From the NCBI GenBank assembly GCA_036502295.1, contig DASXYU010000090.1, positions 1 through 58,813 of the forward strand: a stretch of 58,813 bases of DNA. Direction: 5' to 3'. Source of the DNA: DASXYU01 sp036502295 (GTDB lineage: Bacteria > Actinomycetota > Actinomycetes > Mycobacteriales > Jatrophihabitantaceae). Below the pieces are notes generated by a model, which was not told the DNA's origin, ran no database searches, and was given only the letters and a program-made list of their open reading frames with translations. The translations under genes were made by a program, and so were the position numbers. Shown here piece by piece: positions 43,016 through 52,093 of this stretch (positions are counted from its first letter, which is position 1; each line of letters starts with the position of its first letter).

Positions 43016-45355
43016 ATCACCGAGACGGACAGCGCGGACACGGCAAGCAGCGGCGAACAGCACATCGCCGCTGCCGAGGTTGCCCACGAACAGGCCCACG
43101 TCACCCGCCTCTACGAGAAACTCGACGAACTTCTTACCCAGGCACGCGCCTCGCTGGCCCGCACCGCCTCGGCGAGCACCGTCGGCACACCGGGTGCGCG
43201 CAGTGAGCGGGACGCCTTCATGCGTCTCTACGCCCAGCGGGTGCGCACCCTGCACAACGTCGAGTCGCGACTCTGTTTCGGACGCCTCGATCTCGCCACT
43301 GGCGACGCGCGCTACGTCGGCCGCATCGGGATGTCCGACGAAGAGCGCCGCGAACTGCTGGTCGATTGGCGCGCACCCGCAGCAGAGCCCTTCTACCAAG
43401 CAACGGCCGCGCACCCCGAGGGCGTGTTGCGACGCCGGCAGATCGCCATCTCCAAGCGGCGGGTCACCAGCGTGCAGGACGAGGTGCTCGACCTCGAGGG
43501 GTTCGAACGGGCCGGCGTCGAAGGGGGGCACGTCGTCATCGGCGAGGGGGCGTTGTTCGCCTCGCTCGATGCCGCGCGCAGTTCGCGGATGCGTGACATC
43601 GTCGCCACGATCCAGGCCGATCAGGACCGCGTCATCCGCTCCCCGCTCGACGGCGTCCTCGTGGTGCAGGGCGGACCCGGCACCGGCAAGACCGCCGTCG
43701 CGCTGCACCGCACCGCGTTCCTGCTCTATGCCAACCGGGACAAGATCTCGCGGACCGGCGTGCTGCTGGTCGGGCCCTCACGCGTGTTCCTGCGCTACAT
43801 CGACCAGGTCCTGCCCGCCCTCGGCGAGGCTGACGCCGTGGTGATGGCGACTCCGGGCGAGCTGTATCCCGCGCTCACGGCAGGCGTACACGACCGCCCG
43901 GCGGTAGCCGTCCTCAAGGGCGATCTGCGTATGGCCCGGCTCATCGGCGAGGCGGTCCGCCGCAGGCAGCGGGCGATTCCGGCCCCCCGGCCACTGAGCA
44001 TCGAGGGGACGACGATCCTGCTGCGCCCCGAGTGGGTGCGCGACGCACGCGAGCATGCCCGCCGCACCCGCCAGCCGCACAACCAGGCGCGGGTGAGCTT
44101 CGTCGGCGAGATGATGCGCCGCCTCGTCCGCGCCCTCGCCGAGGCCCGCGACATCGACATCGATGAAGAGTCGCGTTCGGGGTTGATGGCTGAGCTGTAT
44201 GAATCGGTCGACGTGCGCCGCGAGTTGAACTGGTGCTGGGCGCCGATCACTCCGGAACGGCTGCTGCGCGACCTCTACGCCAACCCGGAGCGGCTGCTCG
44301 AAGTGGCCGGCCCCGCGCACCTCGGCCGGGACGAGCGCGAACTGCTCCGCCGCGAGCGCGACGCGCCGTGGACGCTGTCCGACGTCCCGCTGCTGGACGA
44401 GGCAGCCGAACTGCTCGGTGTCGATGGGACCCCCGGGAACACTGAGCGTGCCCGCGCCACGGCAGAGCGCAAGGCCGAGGTCGAGTATGCGCGTCAGGTG
44501 CACGACACCTTCGGCGGCGCCGACTTCGGCACCGCCGAAGACCTCGCCGAGCGCTACTCCGGGACCAGCGAACTCGGCACGGTCGCCGAACGCGCCGGCA
44601 GCGACCGGAGCTGGGCCTTCGGTCACGTCGTGGTCGACGAGGCGCAGGAACTCTCGCCGATGATGTGGCGCCTGCTGATCCGCCGCTGCCCCAGCGGCTC
44701 GTTCACCATCGTCGGCGACGTCGCCCAGACCGGCTCGGCCGCCGGCGCCTCCTCGTGGGCGCAGACGCTGCAGCCGCACGTCGGCGACCGCTGGCGGCTT
44801 GCCGAGCTCACGGTCAACTATCGGACCCCGGAGCAGGTAATGCGGATCGCCGCCTCCGTCCTTGCCGCCTCCGGGTCGTCGACACAGGCGCCGGCCTCGG
44901 CACGCATAGGCCGTGACGAGCCACGGTTCACCCGGGTGCAGGGTGACGTCGCGACCTCGCCGGTACTCGCCGACCTTGCCCGTGCCGAGTGGAACCGCAT
45001 CATCGACGAAGGCACCGTCGCCTTCATCACGCCCGCCTCGCTGCATGCGAGCGTCGCGGCAACGATCAGTGCGACCCTGCCCGAGGGTGTCCTCGCCATG
45101 GACTCCGATTCGCTCGTCGGCTCGTCGACCGCGCGCGTCAGCGTTCTCACGGTGGATGCCGCCAAAGGACTCGAGTTCGACGGAGTCGTCGTCCTCGAAC
45201 CCGCGGCGATCGTCGGAGAATCGCCCCAAGGACGCAACGACCTGTACGTGGCACTCACCCGCCCGACACAGCGGCTTCATGTGCTTTACAGCGCACCGCT
45301 GCCCGCAGGTTTGGAGCCTGATGACTCCTCCGCAGAAGCTCAGATTCACCTATAG
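43016..45355 (+). CDS. helD: HelD-family RNA polymerase recycling ATPase (non-canonical start)
   Basis: The conserved N-terminal helix pair (AHEQAHVTRLYEKLDELL) is encoded in frame upstream of the first ATG (43220), but no ATG, GTG or TTG precedes it after the stop at 42992-42994. The best candidate is ATC 43016, 6 nt after GGAG (43006-43009), giving about 779 aa. Superfamily 1 motifs follow: Walker A GGPGTGKTAV (residues about 219-228), VVDEAQELSP (Walker B), and a late STARVSVLTVDAAKGLEFDGVVV. HelD pulls RNA polymerase off DNA, and its N-terminal arm enters the secondary channel, so that arm should be present. HelR-type members confer rifampicin tolerance. A GTG at 43009 lies in the wrong frame. 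Confidence 0.75.
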   Translation: MTETDSADTASSGEQHIAAAEVAHEQAHVTRLYEKLDELLTQARASLARTASASTVGTPGARSERDAFMRLYAQRVRTLHNVESRLCFGRLDLATGDARYVGRIGMSDEERRELLVDWRAPAAEPFYQATAAHPEGVLRRRQIAISKRRVTSVQDEVLDLEGFERAGVEGGHVVIGEGALFASLDAARSSRMRDIVATIQADQDRVIRSPLDGVLVVQGGPGTGKTAVALHRTAFLLYANRDKISRTGVLLVGPSRVFLRYIDQVLPALGEADAVVMATPGELYPALTAGVHDRPAVAVLKGDLRMARLIGEAVRRRQRAIPAPRPLSIEGTTILLRPEWVRDAREHARRTRQPHNQARVSFVGEMMRRLVRALAEARDIDIDEESRSGLMAELYESVDVRRELNWCWAPITPERLLRDLYANPERLLEVAGPAHLGRDERELLRRERDAPWTLSDVPLLDEAAELLGVDGTPGNTERARATAERKAEVEYARQVHDTFGGADFGTAEDLAERYSGTSELGTVAERAGSDRSWAFGHVVVDEAQELSPMMWRLLIRRCPSGSFTIVGDVAQTGSAAGASSWAQTLQPHVGDRWRLAELTVNYRTPEQVMRIAASVLAASGSSTQAPASARIGRDEPRFTRVQGDVATSPVLADLARAEWNRIIDEGTVAFITPASLHASVAATISATLPEGVLAMDSDSLVGSSTARVSVLTVDAAKGLEFDGVVVLEPAAIVGESPQGRNDLYVALTRPTQRLHVLYSAPLPAGLEPDDSSAEAQIHL

Positions 45356-45411
45356 TCGAGCCTTCGGTCCTCGCCGCTCGGCGGCTTAACAAAGGGCGAA
45401 CGGAGGCGACG

Positions 45412-46947
45412 GTGACGCGGCGGGAACTGGTGTTCTCCGCGGCTGGCGACGCCGGCCAGGTCTTCGCGGCACTCTCCTCGCGCTACACGGTCAACGCCGC
45501 ACCGGCGACCAGCGGAAGCTGGACCTGCCTCGACACCCCTGACTGGCTGCTTCATCGTGCCGGCCTCACGCTTCGCGACGCACGCTCGGGGCGAAAGGCC
45601 GAACTCGTCCTCGGTGGGGCCGACGCAGGTGGCGATCCGCTCATCGAGCAGGCTCGCGTGCGCGCCTGGCCGGCTAGTGTCGCTGCTCTGCCGCCGTGTC
45701 AGTTGCGCGAGCGCGTGGCTGCCGCGGTCGGCGTGCGAGCCCTCGTGCCGATGGCCCAGGTCGACGTCCGTTCCATTCCGATGTCCATCCTCGATGCTGA
45801 CGACAAGACTCTGGTGCGGGTGCGGGTCGATCAGCAACGGCTGCACGGCAAGGGGAATCAGCCCCTTCCGCTACGCGTGCTGATCACTGCCCTGCGCGGC
45901 TACGAGGACGACGCCGGGCGCTGCGCCGCGCTGCTCACCGCGTCGCTGCCGCAGCTCGAGACCAGCGATGCCACGGCGACGATCGCCATGACCGTGGCCG
46001 GGCACGAACCCGGCCGCGAGACGGTGCCCCGGATTGAACTCGATCCGACGGCCCCTGCAGCGCAGTCGGTGGCGCGAGTGCTGCACCGGCTCATCGACGT
46101 GGCCACGACCGTGGTGCCGGGCGTGATGGCCGACATCGATCCGGAGTATCTGCACGATCTGAGGACGTCGTTGCGGGCGACTCGCTCGGTGCTCGGGCAG
46201 GCGGGTGACGTCCTGCCCAGTGCGCAGGTCGAGGCATTCGGCGATGAGTTCCAGTGGCTCGCCTCGCTCACTTCACCGGTGCGCGATCTGGACGTGCTGT
46301 TGCTGATGCTCACCGGCCACGACGCGACGCAGATCGGCGACCTGGACGCCCTCGCGCCGCTGACGCGGTATCTGACGACGCGCCGGACCCGTGTGCTGCG
46401 CACGTTGCGTGACGGCCTGGAGTCCGCGCGCTACGGGCAGCTGATCGCCAACTGGCGGACGACCTTGGCGCAGGCCGAGGTGAGCGGCCCGGCAACCGCA
46501 CCGCTCACCGCCCCGTTCATCGCTGAGCTGGCTCAGCACGCCTATCACCGCATCAGGACCGAAGCCGAGGGTGTGACCGCGCAGACAGCGGCCACCGAAC
46601 TTCACCAGCTCCGCAAGCACTGCAAGCAGATGCGCTACCTGCTCGACGGATTCGCCACCGGCTACTCCCCCGCGCCTCTGCGGCGCACGCTGAAGGTGCT
46701 GAAGCGGTTGCAGGACAGTCTCGGCTCGATCCAGGATTCCACGGTGCAGCGGGCGATCCTCACCGGCGCCGCCACCGCACTGGCAGGACGTGGCACCGGC
46801 GCCGAGACGATGCTGCAGATCGGCGCGCTGCGCGACCGCATCGCCGAGTGCGATGCCGCCGGGCGCGAGGATCTGGTCGAGCGCCTCGTCGCATTCTGCG
46901 GAAAGACCGGACGCGCGAACGCGCGGGCATTGGAGCGCAGGACATGA
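45412..46947 (+). CDS. CYTH-like/CHAD domain protein
   Basis: 511 aa from GTG 45412. Residues 1-190 resemble a CYTH triphosphate tunnel (WTCLDTPDWLLHRAGLTLRDAR pattern). A CHAD domain follows (about 205-500) with the diagnostic PEYLHDLRTSLRATRSVL and TELHQLRKHCKQMRYLLDGF, His/Arg/Lys-rich helices that bind polyphosphate. CHAD proteins localise to polyphosphate granules. Its stop overlaps the ParA start (ATGA), so the two are translationally coupled. Confidence 0.85.
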   Translation: MTRRELVFSAAGDAGQVFAALSSRYTVNAAPATSGSWTCLDTPDWLLHRAGLTLRDARSGRKAELVLGGADAGGDPLIEQARVRAWPASVAALPPCQLRERVAAAVGVRALVPMAQVDVRSIPMSILDADDKTLVRVRVDQQRLHGKGNQPLPLRVLITALRGYEDDAGRCAALLTASLPQLETSDATATIAMTVAGHEPGRETVPRIELDPTAPAAQSVARVLHRLIDVATTVVPGVMADIDPEYLHDLRTSLRATRSVLGQAGDVLPSAQVEAFGDEFQWLASLTSPVRDLDVLLLMLTGHDATQIGDLDALAPLTRYLTTRRTRVLRTLRDGLESARYGQLIANWRTTLAQAEVSGPATAPLTAPFIAELAQHAYHRIRTEAEGVTAQTAATELHQLRKHCKQMRYLLDGFATGYSPAPLRRTLKVLKRLQDSLGSIQDSTVQRAILTGAATALAGRGTGAETMLQIGALRDRIAECDAAGREDLVERLVAFCGKTGRANARALERRT

Positions 46948-47696
46948 GGACGGTCGCGCTGTACAACATCAAGGGCGGGGTCGGTAAGACCTCGACCGCG
47001 GTGAACCTCGCATACCACTCCGCTCAGCAGGGCCGCCGTACCCTGCTCTGGGACCTGGACGCACAGGGAGCGGCGACGTACATCCTGCGGGTCCGTCCTC
47101 GTGTGAAGGGTGGCGGCAAGGCCCTCGTCCGCGCACGACGTCCGCTTGAGGACGCGATCAAGGGCAGCGACTACGAGCGGCTCGACCTGCTACCGGCCGA
47201 CTTCACCTACCGCCATCTCGACCTGCTGCTCGACGCGGAGAAGAAACCGACGCGTCGGCTGCGTACATTGCTCGAGCCGCTCGCCGAGGACTACGACGAC
47301 ATCGTGCTGGACTGTCCGCCGAGCATGTCGCTGCTGTCGGAGAACATCCTGCGGGCGGCGGACCTCGTCCTCGTCCCGCTCATCCCGACGACACTGTCGC
47401 TGCGGACGATGGATCAGCTGCGCGAGTTCGTCGGCGACCAGCCCGGCCGCCGTCCTCACGTGACCGGCTTCTTCTCGATGGTCGACCGGCGCCGCAAGCT
47501 GCATCGAGAGGTTGCGGCGATGCTGCCGACTCAGCGTGAGGACATCATCGCCGAGGGCATCCCCGCGCTCTCGATCGTCGAGCAGATGGCGGCGCGGCGG
47601 GAGCCGGTCATGGCGTTTGCGCCGCAGAGTTCGGCAGCACGGAGCTATCGGGCGCTGTGGGATCGAACCCTGTCGGATCGAATTCCGGTTCGCTGA
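46944..47696 (+). CDS. ParA-family ATPase coupled to the CHAD gene
   Basis: 250 aa. Deviant Walker A YNIKGGVGKTSTAVNLAY (signature Lys), then WDLDAQGAAT and VLDCPPSMSLLSENILRAADLVLVPL for the Walker A' and B positions. No HTH extension, so it is a small positioning-type ParA/MinD relative rather than a plasmid ParA with DNA-binding head. There is no parB next to it; the partner is likely the CHAD protein. The gene's last 89 bp overlap the opposite-strand PAP2 gene. Confidence 0.85.
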   Translation: MRTVALYNIKGGVGKTSTAVNLAYHSAQQGRRTLLWDLDAQGAATYILRVRPRVKGGGKALVRARRPLEDAIKGSDYERLDLLPADFTYRHLDLLLDAEKKPTRRLRTLLEPLAEDYDDIVLDCPPSMSLLSENILRAADLVLVPLIPTTLSLRTMDQLREFVGDQPGRRPHVTGFFSMVDRRRKLHREVAAMLPTQREDIIAEGIPALSIVEQMAARREPVMAFAPQSSAARSYRALWDRTLSDRIPVR

Positions 47697-48495
47697 CGAG
47701 GACGGTCGCGGCGTAGCGGGCACGCAGAACGCGCCACGCGATGCTGACGCCCTTGACGCTCCACGCGGCGACGACGAGGACGCCTGTGGCGACGATGCCG
47801 TCGAGCCACCAGTGGTTGGCGGTGGCAGCGACGACGAAGATCGTGATCGCGGCGTGCAGCGGGCCGAGGAATCGCCAGCGGCTGTCGGCGATTCGCCAGG
47901 TGTAGTAGCCGACGATCACGCACCAGGCGACGTGCACCGAGGGCATCGCCGACAGCTGGTCGGTGACGATGCCGGCGCTGTAGACGGACTGGCCGTAGAG
48001 CTCGGCGGTGTCGGTGTAGCCGGGAAGCATTCGCGGTGGTGCGACCGGGACGAGCTGGATGAGCAGGCAGCCGAGCGTCGTCCAGGCCATCACTTGGCGC
48101 ACCGGGCGGTAGCGGTCGCGATGTCGCCAGAAGAGCCAGAGCAGGAAGACGAACATCATCGTGAAATGCATGGTGGCGTAGTAGAGGTTCGCCGTCTGCA
48201 CTATCAGCTTGTGCCCGAGGATGAGGTGCTGCACGCCATGTTGGGAGAGCAGAAGGTTGTTCTGCGCGCGCTCGATCCAGCGGGCACGGCCGTAGGCGTC
48301 ACCAGTGTCGTGCAGGGAGAGCTTTCCGGCGAGTTGCCAGAGTCCGTAGAGCGCGCCGATGACTGCGACTTCGCGCACGAAGGCTGCCGCGGCGCGGACC
48401 CGGGTGTCCTTGGCGAGTGCACCTGCTCCCCCGGCCGTGGCGACGATGGCAGCCACCTCGAACGAGTGCTGCCAGCTCAGCCCGACGGTGTGCAT
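47608..48495 (-). CDS. PAP2-superfamily membrane protein (Aur1-like)
   Basis: 295 aa from ATG 48495 with about six membrane segments. The phosphatase-type active site is split over SAMPSVHVAW (P-S-x-H) and ATANHWWLDGIVA (H-x3-D). This PAP2_3/Aur1-like group acts on lipid-linked phosphates or transfers phospho-alcohols to lipids. Its 3' end overlaps parA by 89 bp, tail to tail. Starts 43 bp downstream of the 48539 gene stop on the same strand. Confidence 0.8.
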   Translation of the reverse strand: MHTVGLSWQHSFEVAAIVATAGGAGALAKDTRVRAAAAFVREVAVIGALYGLWQLAGKLSLHDTGDAYGRARWIERAQNNLLLSQHGVQHLILGHKLIVQTANLYYATMHFTMMFVFLLWLFWRHRDRYRPVRQVMAWTTLGCLLIQLVPVAPPRMLPGYTDTAELYGQSVYSAGIVTDQLSAMPSVHVAWCVIVGYYTWRIADSRWRFLGPLHAAITIFVVAATANHWWLDGIVATGVLVVAAWSVKGVSIAWRVLRARYAATVLVSEPEFDPTGFDPTAPDSSVLPNSAAQTP

Positions 48496-48538
48496 CGCTC
48501 CATCATCAACTTTGGGTCCGGTCGCAGGGAATGGCCTG

Positions 48539-49948
48539 TTACCAGACCAGCAGTTGCAGTAGTTGGGTGGGAAGTTCGGCCGCCTGGTTGCGGATCTCCG
48601 GAATCGCGGTGCTCTCCCAGAGTTCGCCCTGCCGCAGCGGGCCGATCGTCCAGAGCGGTGGAAGCGCCCGGTCACTTCGTGGGCGGCCGTCCTCGTCGAC
48701 GTCGAGACCGATGCCGACCGGGTGAGGACGGAGCAGGCCGCTGCTCAGCAGCTGACGTAGCAGGGGCTCACCGCTGCGGCTCGGCTCGTTGGCCGGGCCG
48801 GTGCAGTTCACCACGACATCGGCGATGAGCTTGGTTCCCCCAGCGGCTACGCCCCTACTGCTGGGGTTGATCCGATCGGTGAGGCGTACCTCGAGGTTGC
48901 CGACGCCCTGGCGCGCGGTGGCGACAGTGCCCTCGTGTGAGACGAGGCGGTCCTCGGCGATGGCCTTGTCGAGCCACGCACCGACGTCAGGTGCGACGCG
49001 GTGCCGGATGCGTCCCCAGCGTCGGATCGCCCCGGACGCGCCTTGCAACGCACGGACGCGTTCGGCGATCGGCACGAGCCGCCACAGGTCTGCGGTGATG
49101 GCGCGCAGGCTGTCGGTACCGAGTCGCCAGTCACCGACCGTCCGGAGTTGGTCGACGATGTAGTGGGTCATCTCGCCGAGGCTGACTTCCTCGGCGTCGG
49201 GCAGCGCTGGCGGAGGCGGCTTCGGCGGAGGGTCTTCCATGTGGGCCAGCGGCATCAGGCCGTGCCGGCTCACCGCATGGACCGTCGCGCCGCCGCGTCC
49301 CCACGTGATCGCCATGTCTGCCATCGTCAGCCCGGCGCCGACGAGCAGCACCGTGCCGCCCCGGCCAGGCACGTCCTCGGTGCGCACAGGGGCGGCCCAT
49401 GGATCGGCGATGAAGTGCGGTGAGGCGAGCAGTTCCGCTGGAGCCCAGGCGACCGACGGGGGGCCGGCGCCGAGGGCGAGGACGATCGCGTCGGCGGTGG
49501 CTGTGGTGCCGCCGTCAAGTGCCAGCTGCCATCGTCCGGCCGACGGGGCGATGTCGGTGACCTTGGTGCGGATGTGCTCGAAGCCGACGTCCGGATTCGT
49601 GTCGAGGGCGTCGGTGAGGACGTCGACGACGTAGGCGGCGTAGTCGCGGCGCGGGGCGAATCCACCGGCGGAGAGGTCGGAGTTGCGGTGCTCGCGGTGC
49701 CAGCGCAGGAAGTGTTCAGGGTCGTCCGGAAGGGCGCTCATTCCGGCGGCGGGGACGTTGAGGCGGTGCTCGGCGTCGCGGGTGGAGTAGGCGATTCCCG
49801 CGCCGAGACGCCCTGGTTCGAGGACGGTGATGTCGAGCGGGCGGCCGTACTCACCTGCTGCGCGGACGAGATGAGCGGCGCTGAGGACGCCGCCGGCTCC
49901 GCCTCCGATGATGGCAACGTGGGGCGCATTCCTCCCGGCCATCGTCAT
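48539..49948 (-). CDS. FAD/NAD(P)-binding oxidoreductase (NAD_binding_9-type)
   Basis: 469 aa from ATG 49948; ATG 49942 is an alternative. Longer frames upstream are low-complexity Arg/Pro. The N-terminal FAD Rossmann motif is HVAIIGGGAGGVLSAAHLVR and a second dinucleotide site is GTVLLVGAGLTMADMAITWG near residue 195. A Pro-rich loop DPPPKPPPPALPDAEE lies at about 235-250. It fits the family of putative NAD(P)/FAD-dependent hydroxylases/monooxygenases linked to siderophore-like or uncharacterised substrates. Substrate unknown. Confidence 0.75.
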   Translation of the reverse strand: MTMAGRNAPHVAIIGGGAGGVLSAAHLVRAAGEYGRPLDITVLEPGRLGAGIAYSTRDAEHRLNVPAAGMSALPDDPEHFLRWHREHRNSDLSAGGFAPRRDYAAYVVDVLTDALDTNPDVGFEHIRTKVTDIAPSAGRWQLALDGGTTATADAIVLALGAGPPSVAWAPAELLASPHFIADPWAAPVRTEDVPGRGGTVLLVGAGLTMADMAITWGRGGATVHAVSRHGLMPLAHMEDPPPKPPPPALPDAEEVSLGEMTHYIVDQLRTVGDWRLGTDSLRAITADLWRLVPIAERVRALQGASGAIRRWGRIRHRVAPDVGAWLDKAIAEDRLVSHEGTVATARQGVGNLEVRLTDRINPSSRGVAAGGTKLIADVVVNCTGPANEPSRSGEPLLRQLLSSGLLRPHPVGIGLDVDEDGRPRSDRALPPLWTIGPLRQGELWESTAIPEIRNQAAELPTQLLQLLVW

Positions 49949-50084
49949 GCGACCAACCCTAGCGACCGGACGTGGGCGTTTCTTGGGAGAGGGGCCGGCA
50001 TGTGTTCCAGCGGCTACGCCGCGGTGAACACGTCGATCGGCTCGGAGGCGAGAGACCTCTCGCTTCGACCGCCTCAATCGCTTG

Positions 50085-50090
50085 TATGCT
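50085..50090 (+). promoter_or_regulatory. -10 element upstream of tRNA-Val
   Basis: TATGCT lies 16 bp before the tRNA 5' end. The -35 is unclear; candidate TTCGAC (50064-50069) gives a short 15-bp spacer. A dyad GCGAGAG/CTCTCGC (50048-50063) lies just upstream and may end transcription from the opposite direction. Confidence 0.4.
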
Positions 50091-50105
50091 GGCTGAGCTG
50101 ATCAC

Positions 50106-50180
50106 GGGCGATTAGCTCAGCGGGAGAGCACTGCCTTCACACGGCAGGGGTCACTGGTTCGATCCCAGTATCGCCCACCA
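50106..50180 (+). tRNA. tRNA-Val (anticodon CAC)
   Basis: The acceptor stem GGGCGAT/ATCGCCC closes with discriminator A at 50177 and an encoded CCA (50178-50180). The anticodon stem CTGCC/GGCAG encloses TTCACAC, so the anticodon is CAC. T-arm GGTTCGATCCC is present. The 3' half is shared with the last codons of the opposite-strand recombinase, indicating that it is the insertion site of the element to the right. Confidence 0.96.
50137..50180. other. Probable attL within tRNA-Val (element left end)
   Basis: The 3' half of the tRNA (anticodon loop to CCA) is also the end of the recombinase reading frame, whose last residues translate the antisense of this half (...GDTGIEPVTPAV). Such C-termini occur on integrases of elements that insert in tRNA genes and rebuild the tRNA. 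No second copy of the tRNA 3' half is noticed to 58813, so the right end lies outside the window. Confidence 0.65.
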
Positions 50181-51733
50181 AGTTGCCCATTGTGCGAACC
50201 GCGCTCCCGTTCTCGGGTGTCGGCTCGTGGCGTGGGATGCGGTAGATGGGTCGGATGCGGGCGGGTCCGACGATCTGGATTTCGTGGACGAGTTGCTCGA
50301 CGAGCGCTTTGCGTTGGGCCGGGGTGCCATGGTCGAGGACGTCGTTGATGTGGTCGGCGAGGGCGTCCAATTCGTCATCCGTGGGCATGGCCGGGGCTTG
50401 GTCGAGCAGTTCCGTGAGTTCGTCACGCCGGGCTTGGAGTTGGGTCGTCTTGGCCTGCAGCACAATGAGCCGCGCTTGTAGCAGGGCGGGGTCGAGGGTG
50501 TTGGTCTCGAACGCGGTGAGGTAACGGTCGATCGCGGTGCCGGTGCGGGTGATCTCCTTCTCCACCGTCGTCAACTCGGACCTGTAGCGGTCGGTGGCGG
50601 TGTGGCGGGCGGTATCAGCCTCATTCGCCGCGGTCGCGATCAGGTCGCGCTCGTTGCGGTAGAAGGCGGCGAGGTTGCCGAATAGTGCTGTGTCGGCGGC
50701 GTCAGCGTTGAGACGGTCCGCGTTGCACGTCGCTGTGCCGTAGCGGGCGCGGCTCCAGCAGGTGTAGTAGCGGTAGGCCTTGCTGCGTCCGTGTGCGGCG
50801 GTGCCGATGAAGCCTTTCTTACAGTGCGGGCAGCGGATACGCCCGGTCAGGTGGTACTCGGACGAACTCGCGGCCCGGTGGGTGCGAGCCTCGCCCCGGG
50901 GCTGCGAGTAGCCGTTCCGCAGCGGCGAATGTCACCGGCTCGATGATCGCTGGGTGCGCGTTCTGGACGACCGTGTCGCGGAAGGTGACTTGGCCGAGGT
51001 AGGCGGGGTTGGTCAGCAGCCACCGGATCGTGTGCGCCGACCACGGCCCGCCGGTGCGGGTGCGTGAGCCGCGCTCGTTGAGCAGGTTGGCGATGGCCCG
51101 GGTGCCGAGACGGCGGTGGGTGTAGAGGTCGAAGATCTCCCGCACCAGCGCGGCACGTTCCTCATCGACCACAAGTCGCTTCGTCTCGGAGTCGAGGCGG
51201 TAGCCGTCCGGTCGCGCCCCACCGGGCCATCGCCCTGCTGCAGCGTGGCGCTCCATGCCTGCGATGACGCGGTCGATGATCATCTCCCGTTCGAACTCCG
51301 CGAATGTGCCCAGCATCTGCAGCATCGCGCGACCTGCCGGTGTCGAGGTATCGAACGCTTCCGTGGCGGACACGAACGCCACGTTCAGGCTGGTCAGTTC
51401 TTCGACCAGGGCGACGAGGTCACGCTGCCGCCGGGAGAACCGGTCCACCTTGAGCACGAGCAGCACATCAATCCGGCCTGACCGCGCGGCAGCCAAAGCT
51501 GAACGAAGGCCGGGGCGGTGGGTGTCCTTGGCCGAGGCGTTGTCGCTGAACGATGCGACCTTCACCCAGCCGGGTTGGGAGGCGATGTAGGCATCCAACC
51601 TAAGTGTCTGGGCTTCGATCGAGTAGGGCTGATGCTCCTCATCCGTCGACCGGCGCGTGTAGACCGCGACCCGCCGCGCCTGCTCCGACTCAAGACGACG
51701 GGCTGCGGTGGGGCGGGTACGTCGTGGTGCCAT
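50137..51733 (-). pseudogene. Large serine recombinase, frameshifted
   Basis: N-terminal resolvase domain: RVAVYTRRSTDEEHQPYSIEAQ (Ser nucleophile near residue 29), VLLVLKVDRFSRR, GRAMLQMLGTFAEFEREMI. The recombinase domain follows (PDGYRLDSETKRLV, NLLNERGSRTRTGGPWS). Near residue 279 the frame breaks: one extra C in CCCC (plus strand GGGG at 50898-50901) gives a stop at 50819. After removing one base the frame stays open to 50137: zinc-ribbon CPHCKKGFIG ... TCWSRARYGTATC, coiled coil, then a C-terminus inside the tRNA. Total length would be about 530 aa, normal for the family. It may be genuine inactivation or a homopolymer read error. Confidence 0.8.
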
Positions 51734-51828
51734 CGGAGCCTCCTGGGGTTCGCGCGGTGCTTCTCATGCGGATGGTTGCTCGACGGTGCGATAACGGCAA
51801 CGACCTGAGCGATGTGCGCCGCAGGTTC

Positions 51829-52056
51829 CTACGCGGCCAGCGGCCATTCGGTGTTATCGCTGTGGGGCGAGGGCAGGCAAGCCTGTGCGGCTCGCCACGT
51901 CTCGATCAGCGCGGCGAGGGCGTGCACGGCGGCGGTGTATTGCTCGTCGGTCATCGGCACCGTTCCGACACTGTCGATGCGGATGCCGGGCAGCGGGTCA
52001 TCACTGACGATCGACAGCGCGCGACGGGGGCGGGGCGAGTGGGGATTCTTCGGCAC
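51829..52056 (-). CDS. Small hypothetical protein upstream of the recombinase
   Basis: 75 aa from GTG 52056 with GGAG nine bases upstream. A Pro/Arg-rich N-terminus precedes a short helical segment MTDEQYTAAVHALAALIETWR. No family is recognised. Small genes of this kind often lie next to the recombinase in actinobacterial elements and may act as excision or regulatory factors; that role is not shown by the sequence. Confidence 0.55.
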   Translation of the reverse strand: MPKNPHSPRPRRALSIVSDDPLPGIRIDSVGTVPMTDEQYTAAVHALAALIETWRAAQACLPSPHSDNTEWPLAA

Positions 52057-52093
52057 GGTGGGGCACTCCAGGCGGTCTCTGGGTTACTACGCG

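Noticed and set aside
43009..43206. GTG 43009 as the HelD start
   Set aside because: It is in a different frame from the conserved helices and would need a frameshift.
46944..47696. Chromosome partition locus
   Set aside because: No parB or parS-like sites nearby and no origin genes; coupling to CHAD points elsewhere.
50137..50574. Separate 145-aa protein
   Set aside because: It is the C-terminal part of the frameshifted recombinase; the frame is open continuously back to the frameshift.
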